Below, piece after piece: positions 1-12,500 of a stretch of DNA of 64,000 nucleotides. Below the pieces are notes generated by a model, which saw only the letters and a program-made list of their open reading frames with translations, was not told the DNA's origin and made no database searches. Where the stretch lies: positions 71,795,819-71,859,818 of the forward strand of contig NC_035440.2 of assembly GCF_002127325.2 (NCBI RefSeq). The letters are read 5' to 3'. Position numbers and translations under genes: made by a program. How positions within the stretch are numbered: position 1 is the stretch's first letter; every line of letters starts with the position of its first letter. The DNA is from Helianthus annuus (Eukaryota; Streptophyta; Magnoliopsida; Asterales; Asteraceae).

Positions 1-343
1 GTAGTATAGTGAGTGATTTGGACGTTTTTTGGCCCCATAATGTCCCAGAACGCTTCTCACACCGCCCCTGGGGCGGTTTCGTCCAAAAATTGTGTTTGAC
101 GTTTTCTCAAACATGCCTCCTCAACTTTTATATGACCAATAAGAAATTTCCAACTCATTTATGATAATATTATTTATTTTATTTTTCTAAAAAGATAATA
201 ATTGACTAATAATTGTTAAGGTATTATTGAGGATTATACCACTACACCCCTTTTTACCTTCACCTCCCATAGTGCCTCATATACCACATGTCACTTCATG
301 CCAAATGGATGTGCATTATAATAATGTCCCACTACACATGGTC
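1..343. mobile_element. Terminal part of a Harbinger-like DNA element
   Basis: The block ends in CCACTACACATGGTC (329-343) followed by TAA. The same 15-mer closes a comparable block at 54343-54357, which lies next to a Harbinger-type Myb-like pseudogene. Both blocks contain stretches reading like 'GCCCCAT' and 'ATAATGTCCC'. I infer a PIF/Harbinger-type terminal inverted repeat with a TAA target site. The partner terminus would lie before position 1. No coding potential is visible. Confidence 0.4.
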
Positions 344-586
344 TAATAAGCGAAATAGAGACACAATTGAGAAACTGATGATTTAGTCATGATTTTTTAT
401 CGTCTAGTTTTATGGTTTATTTATGATTGATGCCCGTTTACTTGACATTGTCATGTAATTTCTGTGTAGGATAGGATTTTCCATATATAAAAAAATATTT
501 ATGGTTATATGTTTATATATAACTGAATAAACTGAAATGATATTAAAATCGACTTTTTTTATTTGTATCTGTTTTCTTATAAATAA
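344..586. other. AT-rich spacer, nothing recognised
   Basis: AT-rich sequence between the Harbinger-like end and the Helitron-like end. No reading frame, repeat or signal could be supported. Confidence 0.5.
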
Positions 587-1217
587 CTAGAATTCATTCC
601 CCGCGTTACGGGGTTGGTTCTGAATTTTTTGTAATTATTTATTGATTAAAACGTAGGCCAAATAAAAACGTTCATAAAAACTAAAAATAAGCACAAAAAC
701 ATTTTATATTTGACATGACCCGTTAAACGTAATTAACTTGAATTTATATGACCTAATTAAAACGTATGATATTTGACATGAACCATTTTCGAAATTTTCT
801 TACGTTAAAACGTATACCAACTGAAAACGTCCATAAAATAAGCACGAAAATATATTATATTTGACATGACTCATTTTCGAATCAAATTGCGTCAAAACAT
901 GAACCAACTTAAATTTATACCGATACGTACATAAACATCAAAACGTAGATCCACTGAAGACGTCCATAAAAATAAGCACGAAAACGTATTATATTTGACA
1001 GGACTCATGAAACGTAAAGTAACTCGAATTTATACCGTCTAATGAAACCTTCATACATGATCGCACTCGTTTCTGAACACAATTTACATCAAAACGCAAA
1101 CCAAAAAAAAAAAAATAAGCACCAAAACGTATTATATTTGACATTGACTCATTTTCGAAAAAAAATACGTCGAACGTAAATGAATTTGAATTTATACAAA
1201 CACGTAGATAAAAAAAT
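587..1217 (-). mobile_element. Helitron-like 3' end with degenerate tandem repeats
   Basis: Read on the minus strand, this ends in a short GC hairpin (CCCCG stem, CGTTA loop, 599-613) and then CTAG followed by T, the classical plant Helitron 3' terminus. The body holds about four degenerate units of roughly 130 bp. Each unit has a phrase like 'ATATTTGACATGACTCATTT' (near 700, 850, 985 and 1115) and 'AAAACGT' words. No Rep/helicase is present. LTR element A interrupts it at 1218, so the 5' end is not seen here. Confidence 0.5.
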
Positions 1218-1790
1218 TGTAACAACCCGCACTTTGGCGCTTGTTACTCTCGTTACACTCGTTACGCCTAGCACCAGAGATATCATAATGTAAACTATAT
1301 TGCAAACTACGCTACTTCGTATATTTTCGCAAACACATCGCTTATTACAACACGCTATATCTTAACGCTTACATTTTCGCATTTACTATTACGCTATTAC
1401 GCAAACTCAACGCAAACTCGAAACGCGGTTACTATTGCTATGACCTATTATATCATATTGCTAGTTATATACAAATATCTAGGTAATAAACTTGTTTAAA
1501 CGCACACATGTTGGCACGCGCAACTCAAGTTATCGCACCGAAACGCAACATAACACGATACTACTAATCTCGCCAAAACGCTTAAAGTATCCACAATGGT
1601 TAACGCAACAAAACGCACCAAACAATTCAGAAGTTGGAAACTAACTCGCACAAGCTTGGCCGTCCGAATGGACATCCGATCGGATGACCATCCGCCCGGA
1701 TGGCCATTCGACCAGACGAAGCCATCCGATCACATCCAATTCGTTCGCACTGTCTTATCTCTCATCCTCACCTATAAATAGGGCCATTGT
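1218..1790 (+). mobile_element. LTR element A, segment 1 of an interrupted Ty3-type LTR
   Basis: Starts TGTAACAACCC after the possible target duplication AAAAT (1213-1217). It carries a TATA-like box (CTATAAATAG, 1772-1781), consistent with an LTR promoter. A degenerate 16-bp array around the core GGATGRCCATCCG lies at 1661-1735. The segment is cut by element B at 1791. The LTR resumes at 8980 and 15720 and ends GGTGTGACA at 16802, immediately before a tRNA-Met type primer site. Excluding insertions the LTR is about 2.2 kb. Confidence 0.7.
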
Positions 1791-4700
1791 TGTCACACCC
1801 CGATATTTCCACATAGTACCGGTGGGCCCGGCGGGGAGTATTGTGACATAGTTGATATCATCATAGTCAATACACACAATATAATAGCACAGCGGAAGGC
1901 TTGGTGAATAATTACTATTACAAACCATAGTGTCCGAGTGTCCAAATAAAAGAATATACAGACTTGGTTGTAATAGAGATCCACAGGCGGATCATAAAAT
2001 AAATAACAAGAAACTGAAATAACAGACTCCAGGCATCTAAGGATTTTCAAGATCCTCTTATTTGATACCAAGTAGCTCCAGCCTATTTACGTGAGGTACT
2101 TGTCACTTAGTTTTTGGAAAACGTCAGTTTACACTGGTAAATACAATTAACTGACTCATTTGAAAACATTTATGAAAATTGATTTAAGTGCACAAGGCAC
2201 AAACAATTTATAACTTGGGACAATTATTTAAGATAATCTTGTATACAGTTTTACATGTTTGTCTTACATATAAGGCCGGTTTGGAAGCCGATCATGATTA
2301 ACCGACTCACCACTTATAGAACCCACAAAGGAGTTATCCCCAACATGTGGGTTATATTAGCATTTGCATCTGTCAGGTGTATGCCTACACCCGTGCATAG
2401 GTCGTGGCCATTTTCAAATGAAATGAGCCGAGGATATCAAGGACACGGTCGTATTAACCCCCATTGCTTATGTTATTAAACAAAACAGATTAAAACGGGT
2501 TATGCAATTTATTAATCACAATCCGATTAAATGATTTCATACCCGACCAAGTGGTATTATTATAATACCATATCCCAAGCCCGTATAAGGGAAAATAAGT
2601 TAAAAGTATTTATCTGAGCTAGATGTGAAAGAAGTAACTCAGCCGTATAATCCTAAATACTTATGAAAATACCTTCTACCGAAGCTACTCAATATGTATA
2701 GAAGGTTTATTAACCTATTAGGATTCTAACGGGTCTTTATTTAAGTCAAAGAATTAGACCGGTTAGCTTAAAAGATACTTTACGATTCGAAAAGCTAGAT
2801 TAAGCGGAGACCGGAATGTAATGTGATCTAGACCCGACAAGTTTGGATACTTGTATAATATGGGTAAACTAAACACATTCTGGATTTTGAAGATTTAATG
2901 ATAAGGTTAAACCCGTTTCGGCTATTTTATGTAAACTAGTTACATAAACTGATCCGAACGCATAAATGCATAACGGGTAATCAAATGAATTATATACAGG
3001 TCTCATTTGTCATTATGCTTAGAATATGTTAATACATCAGTAGGATGTTAACATATATGCCCAAAATTTATTTAAAACCAATTTATGTCCCGTAGGGGCA
3101 TTTTGGTCATTTTAATGTTTATAAAAGAGATTTTATAATAAACTTAGGTTCTGGTCTAAAACATTCAATAAAAATATTTATTTTATCACAGTACATCAGT
3201 AAGATATCATACATATGTGAGGTTTACCATTTATGGCCAAACTATGCCTCGAAAGGGCATTTTGGTCATTTCACATATGCTTTTAATGACATTTTTGGAA
3301 GTCTGAGTTCATGACTTATACCTACTGTAATAATATTAAAATTTATTTAAAAATTCAGTAGGTAACAAGTCTTAGGTGTTAAATATGGTTTTAAACCATA
3401 CTGTGCACCTAATTAGCGTCAAAGTCGCTAATTGACGATAATTAAGATGTTTATGGAAATCTGAGATTTTGATCAGTTTTAAATCCTCAAAATATTTTAT
3501 TTAATGTATAATATCAGTAGGAAAAGGTTTGGCATTCAAATCATATGTTAATCTCATTTTATGCATAAAAAGGGTATTATCGTCATTTACCGAATTTATA
3601 CAAGAACTCCATGATATGATCAAATTATAATCTAATCAAAAATTCCAAAAATCCTTAAAAATAATATCTTAACAGTAGGTAATGAGTTTTGGGTCAAAAC
3701 CTATGTTTAAACATGACTTATGCAAGATAACGCAATTTAATTAATAAAAAGCTTCAATTTATGATATCGAGCATAACTTCTATTTCAGACCAGAAACTGA
3801 TGTCAAATTTTCGAGACATACTTATATATCAATAATAAAGGTTTATCTCCTCTCACATTTTCAAAAATCTCGATTATATGTCAAAAGGGCAAAATGGACA
3901 TTTATAAGCATATTAACGGAGATTAGCATATAATTCAGAATACTAAGGACCAAGTAATATAACTCCAGAGGGTTATACTACAACATAAGGTGGTCCTAAT
4001 GGAAGCTTAAAACATGGAAGAATTAAGCTAAATCGGGTCAGAACTGAAAGTCAAAGCAAAAGTCAAGCATTTGCGACTTTCGGTTGTGAACCGACCTTAA
4101 ACTGATAATTATCGGGTTGAACATGCTTAAACATGTTCTAATACTAATTACCAAGTTATTAGAGTGATAAAATATAATTTATAACCTCTGCATTGTTAGT
4201 TATAATTATTATTTCAAATTCTGGTCAGTTTGACTTTTTAACTTAATAGTTTGACCCGACAATTAACTAGGCAAACGAAATAATTAGGAGGTGCCCTTTT
4301 AAGGGTTAATCACCTACCTAATTATGGTCATATAACCACATTCAATTAGAACAATGGCTGGAACATTTGAGTTTAAACCGAAAGTCAAAGTCAAACTACG
4401 ATAACATTGACTTTTCGGTTTTTAAACTAAAAACTGAACTAAACAAGGGGCTAAGACACTTACAAAGGTTCCTAGCTATCTTTTCTACAAGAACAAGCTT
4501 CCCTTTGATTCAGAAACCTCCAGAAAAGCTCAGAACACAAGCTAGAGAGTTGAGAGTGATTTTTGAGTGAAAGTGCAATTTGAAATGCTAAACTTATGGA
4601 CCTATATATAGTGAATCCAGGTTGCCCCAGATGACTACAGGTGTTTAGGGATGTAATCTAGTATCTCTAGGTGTCCATGGTGGTTTTTAAAACCAGCAAC

Positions 4701-4853
4701 AACCATTGTTTTCGATTATAACTTGTTTGGAGCTCAAGGAAAGGAACAAACCTGCACCTGGCAACTGAATTCTGTCGAAACAGTGCCGTCGCGTCGCGCG
4801 ACGGCAGAATGGGCTCATGGTCGCGCCACTCGACCTCCTTGGTTACCAGCCTT
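1791..4853 (-). mobile_element. Truncated 3' LTR of element B
   Basis: Closely similar to 6813-8395. It retains about 1.49 kb (roughly 2697-4190) that the other LTR of the same element lacks. Similarity to the 5' LTR stops near 4853 at 'CCAGCC', after which internal-type sequence related to 39925-40030 begins. It also aligns along its length with the 4.2-kb LTR at 41749-45930, so element B and element F belong to one long-LTR family. No genes are inside. Confidence 0.75.
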
Positions 4854-5409
4854 TTTGACAAGAAGTTTATAAAACAAAACTATCATTTTCATGAATACAC
4901 CTTCGCCCATAGGCATAGATCTCAAATGGATGTTTCGATGTATACATCATGTTGATGTTTAATAGCCATGATTCGTATTGATCATATAGGCTATAAACGT
5001 GGCTTGGAAAGATCCAAGTACTTTTGGAAGCTATTGTGGTCTCTCAAGTCACATAGCCAGGAATATTAACATGTTTTCAGATGTTAACAGGGAATTTATT
5101 GTCTTAAAAAGGTTGTACCATCATAGCCATTAATATTTTGGCTAGGTTATACCTTTAAGAACTTCTTTTTGAAATTTTCTTTGGCAGATCAATATAAAAT
5201 TGAAATGATATAGCATGATGTTGTAATAAAAATACACACTTTAAAATCTCAAAAAGAAATTTCATTAAAATACTAGACTATTACAAGAATGCCCTAAAAG
5301 GGTCTTGAAATAAACACACTGTCCACGCAGGGACTACAGAAAAGAAAATAAGTCCACGCAGGGATTAAGTATAGAAAATAAAACGTCCTCGCAGGGACTT
5401 GATGGAAAA

Positions 5410-6640
5410 TACAGTAAAAATAAAATAAAACAAACTTCTACTTCTTTTTGCCTTTTACGAGGTTCACAAGGCCCTTGAGAAATTTGTTATGATTTTTATT
5501 TGTTTCGTCCGCTTTTTGCTCAACCTTCTCCAACCTCTGCAGAATTTGTTGAGTTTGTATTTGTTGAGGAGGAGGAGGTTGTTGTTGATAAGGTGGGTAT
5601 TGATACCCTTGCACTGGATATCTAGTTGGGTAAACTGGAGGAAATGGTGAAGGATAAAGTGCATTAAATTATGCTGCCTCAAAATATGGATCTTGGGCAG
5701 GGGCTTGATATCCATAATCTGTAGGACCTGGATATTCAAATGGGTTATACTCAGATGAAGCTGGGTATGTTGGTATTAGGTTTTAAAAACCCACTGGCGG
5801 AGGCGGTGGTGCAAAAGTAACTGGCGGGGGATCGTCTTCCGGCACCGCATGTGAAGGTCCACCCATTTGTGGATCTTCGGGAATAGGAGGGTATGTGCTT
5901 GAAGCTTGAGGGGAACTAAATCATGGTCCCCCTCGCACGGACATCCGTGCATTCCTCCTTCGCCTAGGTGACTCAGGATGTGGTTGTGGTGGTTGTTGAG
6001 GTGGTTCCTCAACGGGTAAAGGCGGTGGAGAAACCGCTTGAAGATATGGTTCTTCCAATGGAGGTTGTGGAGAATTATGAAAAGAAGGGGTGAATTCCCA
6101 TTTAAACTTGTTCCACCATTCGGCCCATGGGCCAGGGCCTTGATATGGCGATCCTTGGTAAGGAGAACAACTGGAGATACTGATGGGGTGAGTTGGTGTC
6201 CCAGTTGTCGGTTCAGGATCAGGATCGTCATCCATCTCCATATCTTGGGAGAAGTGGTCCTCGGGTCCTAAAGGACTAAAGCCCAATTGCTCGTTAATAT
6301 AGTCGTTTGGGTTAAATTGGGTCGGGGAATAAGTGGAGTCAGAGTGATGAAAAGAATGGGAGTGTAAAGAGTGGTATGAATGGTGTGAAGGATGGGGATG
6401 GTGGGAATGTTGGGGCTTGTCTTGAATAGGCGGCCCAAAGGAAGGGTGAAACGATGGTGAAGAACTTAACGAGACCGAGTGTCTCGCGGGCTCAAATGAA
6501 TGTCCCCAATGGTCTCGCGAATCGGAGCTAGAAAAAGACGCGGATGGAGTGCGCCTGTGAGAGGGTCCCGCATGGCCTGATGGTCCTCCCCTCATAGGAC
6601 CTTTTCCCTTTCCTTGTACATGCGGCGGAATTTTCAATTA
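5410..6640 (-). pseudogene. Gag-like pseudogene of element B (His/Ser/Pro-rich start, coiled-coil end)
   Basis: Reading away from the primer site, the minus strand opens with a 238-residue frame (6637-5921). It is rich in His, Ser and Pro with a basic start near 'HVQGKGKGPMRGG'. Frame changes follow. The last part (5740-5450) reads best in another frame, with Tyr/Pro/Gln repeats and then 'LQRLEKVEQKADETNKNH', a short amphipathic segment, ending in lysines. No zinc knuckle or capsid core is seen, and the frame is broken at least twice. Position right after the primer site supports gag; the sequence itself is low-complexity. Function is not claimed. Confidence 0.55.
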
Positions 6641-6796
6641 GTAAACCTGTTAAAACAAGTAAAACAAAATATAAACGACAAAAGGAAAATTAAGAATAAT
6701 CCTAGGTCATTTGCCTAGACTCGGAAGTCTAAGGAATGTGCTTATTGTGTCATTGAGATTAAACACAAAAGGCTAGTGTTTAATTCACTCAATGTT

Positions 6797-6809
6797 GGCT
6801 TTGATACCA
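6797..6809 (-). other. Primer binding site of element B (tRNA-Met type)
   Basis: Minus-strand TGGTATCAAAGCC lies three bases inside the LTR edge at 6813. It differs by one base from the tRNA-Met primer sequence TGGTATCAGAGC common in plant Ty3 elements, and it fixes the element's orientation. Confidence 0.75.
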
Positions 6810-6812
6810 ACA

Positions 6813-8979
6813 TGTCACACCCCGATATTTCCACATATTACCGGTGGGCCCGGCGGGGAGTATCGTGACGTAGTTGATATCATCATAGTCAATACACACA
6901 ATATAATGGCACAACGGAAGGCTTGGTGAATAATTACTATTACAAACCATAGTGTCCGAGTGTCCAAATAAAATAATATACAGACTTGGTTGTAATAGAG
7001 ATCCACAGGCAGATCATAAAATAAAATACAAGACACTGAAATAACAGACTCCAGGTATCTAAGGATTTGCAAGATCCTCTTATTTGACACCAAGTAGCTC
7101 CAGCCTATTTACGTGAGGTACGTGTCACTTAGTCTTTGGAAATTACATTAGTTTACACTGGTAAATACAATTAACTGACTCATTTGAAAACATTTATGAA
7201 AATTGATTTAAGTGCACAAGGCATAAACCATTTATAACTTGGGACAATTATTTAAGATAATCTTGTATACACTTTTACATGTTTGTCTTGCATATGGGGC
7301 CGGTTTGGAAGCCAGTCATGATTAACCGACTCACCACTTATAGAACCCACAAATGAGTTATCCCCAACATGTGGGTTATATTAGCATTTGCATCTGTCAA
7401 GTGTATGCCTACACCCCGTGCATAGGTCGTGGCCATTTTCAAATGAAATGAGCTGAGGATATCCAGGACACGGTCGTATTAACCCCCATTGCTTATGTTA
7501 TCAAACAAAACAGATTAAAAGGGGTTACACAATTTATTAATCACAATCCGATTAAATGATTTCATACCCGACCAAGTGGTATTATTATAATACCATATCC
7601 CAAGCCCGTATAAGGGAAAATAAGTTAAAAGTATTTACCTGAGCTAGATGTGAAAGAAGTAACTCAGCCTTATAATCCTAAAGCCTTATGAAAAATACCT
7701 TCTACCGAAGCTACTCAATATGCATTATTAGTTATAATTATTATTTCAAATTCTGGTCAGTTTGACTTTTTAACTTAATAGTTTGACCCGACAATTAACT
7801 AGGCAAACGAAATAATTAGGAGGTACCCTTTTAAGGGTTAATCACCTACCTAATTATGGTCACATAACCACATTCAATTCGAACAGTGGCTGGACCATTT
7901 GAGTTTAAACCGAAAGTCAAAGTCAGATTACGATAACTTTGACTTTTCGGTTTTTAAACTAAAAACTGAACTAAAGAAGGGGGCTAAGACACTTACAAAG
8001 GGTCCTAGCTATCTTTTCTACAAGAACAAGCTTCCCTTTGATTCAGGAACCTCCAGAAAAGCTCAGAACACAAGCTAGAGAGTTGAGAGTGATTTTTGAG
8101 TGAAAGTGCAATTTGAAATGCTGAACTTATGGACCTATATATAGTGAATTCAGGTTGCCCAGATGACTACAGGTGTTTAGGGATGTAATATGGTGTCTCC
8201 AGGTGTCCATGGTGGTTTTTAAAACCAGCAACAACCATTGTTTTCCATTATAACTTGTTTGGAGCTCAAGGAAAGGAACAAACCTGCACCTGGCAACTGA
8301 ATTCTGTCGAAATAGTGTCGTCGCGTCGCGCGACGGTAGAATGGGCTCATGGTCGCACCACACGACCTCCTTGGTTACCAGCCAAACAAGTTTCTTCTTT
8401 GACAAGTTTAGTCCCTTCACCTTTTTAAGCTTTATATCTTTCGTTTTAAGCACAATTGGCCCTTCTAGTTAGTTTGTAGATGATCTAGGGAGTATAACCA
8501 AACACTGTTAGGCCCAGTTTCGTTAATTGATCACCGAAAACATAAGTTTCGCCGCGTTGATGCTTTAAACCCTAATTCTTGGAAATTCGCGTACACAACA
8601 CATAACGATCTCGAAACCTTGTGAAATTTATATCACTTATTCTTGAGAGTATATTTGAATATTACGAAACCTCGGGTTCTTTAAAAGGTCACTCAGAGGT
8701 AAGAATTAACATGTTGACACATTTAACCCCTCTAGTTTATAATCTTTCGATTATTTTTTATAAACGGCTTCTTATATCCAATTAATCACTCGTTTAAGAA
8801 TATATTCTTCATGTGTGGTCAATCAGAGGCACAAGTTTGGCATATTGACACTTTTAGTCCCTTCGCATACATAGTTTCATCGTTTGGCAACTTTAGTCCT
8901 TCAAACTCACTCTTTCACATTTTTAGAGTTTAGGACACGTGTCTTCACATAATTGGACACGTTTTTACGTGGTGTTACA
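6813..8979 (-). mobile_element. 5' LTR of element B (internally deleted)
   Basis: On the minus strand it begins TGTAACACC (8979) and ends GGTGTGACA (6813). It is 2167 bp long. Compared with the partner LTR it lacks a block of about 1.49 kb, with the join near 7723. The distal 580 bp (8396-8979) have no counterpart in the truncated partner, but similar phrases occur near the end of the LTR at 41749-45930. Confidence 0.8.
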
Positions 8980-9557
8980 ATTGTGTCTGATTTCAACACT
9001 TTGGTTCTTCCATCCGACCACACGCACTCATTTCGCTCTCAGTCATTTTTTATCACAATTCAAGGGTATTTCGTAAGTATTTTTCCTCAAATCTTGTATA
9101 ATCTTCATCCCTACACACTTATACATCATCTTCTCCATCAAATCGCACACAAACACTTGCTTTTTCTCTGGAATCATTGATTTGGACCTCTTGAAAGTGG
9201 TTTCCACCTATTTTGCTCCGGGAAAAGGTTAAGGAACACCATTTGATCGAGATTGGTCCAGATCTAAAGGATTCCCACACTTTTTAACTTAATATCAACA
9301 AGATTTCAACACTTTTTCAACTGTTTTCAGTTTTTCTTCAACTTTTCTTCAACCTTCTACGCAAAACCGATGGAATCTGGACTCATTCAGACTCTCTACT
9401 TGCTTCCTAGTTGAGAGTCGGCTTGAAAACGGATTTCCACCGAAGAGATGAGCGATTAATGGGTCAGACATGAAACATCATCAAGAATAGTGAGTCTGAC
9501 CGAATGGGCTGGACTTGGTGTGTTCTTCCGTTGTTTGACACGTCGTCATGACGTCTC
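8980..9557 (+). mobile_element. LTR element A, segment 2
   Basis: Begins with the second ATTGT copy and continues the pyrimidine-rich region expected downstream of the TATA-like box at 1772. It ends at GTCTC (9553-9557), where the LARD2 element starts. No coding capacity is supported; the short frame at 8953-9180 crosses the B/A junction and is rejected. Confidence 0.55.
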
Positions 9558-12500
9558 TTTTGTCATCCTTTTGTATTTTCAGGACCAAATAAGCTTAAAT
9601 GAACAAAAGGAACAAATATGTCGCAAAAACTAACATAAATACAAAGAAAAGGAATAAACGTGGCATGCTCGACCCCTTGACAACATTTTCCCAAGCAAAA
9701 ACAAGAAAGAGAGGGCTGAACATGGCCCTTGCCCAGCGGACACGGGGCATGGTCAGGTGTCTGAAAAAATGACAAATTTGTAGAAGCTTCTATTCCCAGC
9801 ACGGGGACGTGCCCAGCTCAGCACGGGGACGTGCCCAGCTCAGCACGGGGCGTAGTCAACGCTAAGAAAAAAATGAAGCCTTACAATAAACAAACAAGTT
9901 CCTCAAAGAAACTTTGTTTGAAAATGCTTAGTTTGAATAAAAGTCACAAAAACAAAAAGTTTAAAGACGACCGACGCTTTTGACGCTTTTAGCCCTTTTT
10001 ACTAACCACTAACCCAAAACTACCTACCTTTAACCCAAGCCTAACCCTTCCCCAAGTCCTCTTGATATTTACAAAGGTTTAATGTTAAAAAGGAGGAGGA
10101 TTGATTGCTTGGCAAGCATATGGTAGAAGTAAGTTCCATGCCGGTCTTAAGTGTTCCACAAAAATACATCTTCGGCCGAGTGTTGAGTGATCTCCCGTGA
10201 GGTATGTGAACTTGTATATAAATGGAATTTTAAAAAGGCATGTTGTGCCCAAATAAGTATTTTCTCTTATGAAACGTTCTAAATAAATCATAACGAATAG
10301 GATTGTAATTAGCATAAAAATAAAACCCAATAAAGATCCTTGGATTCCCGACACTCAAGACAAGCCCAAAACTTCTCTTCTATCCATTCCATTTGGGTGT
10401 ATAAGCCACATAATAAAGAGTTTTGCTTGAGGACAAGCAAAGATTCAAGTGTGGGGGTATTTGATGTGTGTAAAATGCAACATATAAATTACATTAGATG
10501 AGGCATAAAACTAACCCTTTTTAGTACTAATGTTGGAAAAAGTGTGCTTTTGTCTTCCTTTTGTATTTTCAGGACCAGATGAACTTAAATGAACAAAAGG
10601 AACAAATATGCAGCAAAAACTATCATAAATACAAAGAAAACGAATAAATGTGGCATGCCCGACCCCTCGACAACATTTTCCCAAGCAAAAACAAGAGACA
10701 GAGGGCTGATCACGACCCGTGCCCAGCGGACACGGGGGCGTGGTCAGGTGTCTGCAGAAATGACAAAGTTGTAGAAGCTTCCATTCCCAGCACGGGGGCG
10801 TGCCCAGCTCAACACGGGGCGTGGTCAACGCTAAGATTCGCAGAATCTTGCAAATCTTGATAGTACAGATACGCTTCTGCACACGGGGCCATGCTCAGCG
10901 AACACGGGGGCGTGTGGAGCCTAATACAGACAATTGCAATTAATGAAGAAAGAGAAAGATGATGTACACGGGGCCGTGCCCAGCAGACACGAGGCCGTGG
11001 CCGGGCTTCTGTTCAGGCTATAAATAGGGGTGCTTGGTTTACTTCAAAGGCATCCCTTGGCAAATCACCTCTCTCCCACTTCACCACCACTCCACCACCA
11101 CTACAACACCCACATCCACCACCATCATCCATCATCGACCTTAGAGTGTGTGTAGTAGTCTCGGGATCCAAGATTGATAGTAAGAGTTCTTGTCAATCAA
11201 ATGCCATGTTTGGCTAAGTCTCCTACATCACTTGGTGAAGACAAGCATTTAATGTTATACTTTTGATTTTTAATCTTTTCGCACTTTTTATTTGGTTTTT
11301 CATTAAGGACTTTAATAACTAGTTTCTTATGTTGAAGGTGAAACTTCTTTATCATTTGTTTGTGGTGTCTTAGAATTACTTTACTGTCTATATAAAGTAA
11401 AAGATTTTCACCATTCATATCTCTACGGTCTATATAGAGATATGTTGGCTACCTGGTCGGGGGTTAAGGGAATGGTTTGGTAAGGTTCTTGCCTTGTTCA
11501 ATGTATAGATCCTGCAAGTACCTGGGTCAAGCTTACTAGGACCTCCTTCAATACCCACTGGTATTGGATGGCGGGGGTACGAATGGCTTGATCCCCTCAT
11601 ATGTAAACTACTATTAATACATTAACCCGGCTACTTGGGATTGTATCCCTACTGACTCAAACCACTTAGCCGTGGGTAAAGTCGCCTTCAAAAGAGGGGC
11701 CTACCAGTTTACGCAATAATAACTCAATTAGTTATCTTCCAATATTCCAACCCTTTGGGATTGTATCCTTGCTGACTCAAATCACTGGGTTGAGGGTAAC
11801 GTCACCTTCAAAAGAGGGGCCTACTACTATAACTAAGATAATCTCTTAAAAAGTGCAAAAGTTCGGAAATCATCAATGGTTACATTAAAGGCAAATCGGA
11901 TCCAACTGATTCATCTTGTCTATCTTATTCTATTTTATTTTTATTTTCAGCATTTTAGTTTTTACTTTTCATGTTTAAAACCTTTTCTAAAAATTTTGAT
12001 TTGATTAAACGTTGAGGATAAACTTGTCACACCCTGGCTTTGCGGAAGCGTGGGTTTATTTGGCGTGACTTCTTAATACCATAGCTTAATCACAACAAAG
12101 CTATATGAAAGTAAAACCATGCAGATCATCCATTAATTTAAGTTTTAAAATAAAAGTACCACAACATTGTTTTAAAGCGTTGCATGACACATGCAACGGA
12201 AATTACAACCTAACAATATAAAAACATTGTTCAGAAGACATAACCATAAACATGAAACAGACGTAGCTTAAGAACTGTGACTCGTCCAGGTAAAAGCCAC
12301 AACCCCTAAACTTGGATGACCTCATAACTCTTACACAACGTGAAAACGTAGCATACCGTGCCAGATCCTTAATTCCCTGAAATACATGTAAGTTGGAAAA
12401 ATCAACAAAAATGTTGAGCGAGTTCATGTGTAGTGAGTATGTAAAACCTTTGTAAGTATAAAAAAAAATCCCTGGTATGTAGCAAATAAGGAAATAAAGA

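Larger units (their letters stand above)
1791..8979 (-). mobile_element. Element B: deleted Ty3/gypsy retrotransposon, 7.2 kb, TSD ATTGT
   Basis: Bounded by TGTCACACC at 1791 and GGTGTTACA at 8979, with the perfect 5-bp target duplication ATTGT at 1786-1790 and 8980-8984. Orientation is minus: 5' LTR 6813-8979, primer site 6797-6809, gag-like region 5410-6640, remnant 3' LTR 1791-4853. Protease, reverse transcriptase and integrase are absent, and the 5' portion of the 3' LTR is missing. A large deletion from gag into the downstream LTR is the simplest explanation. It is inserted in the LTR of element A. Confidence 0.85.
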
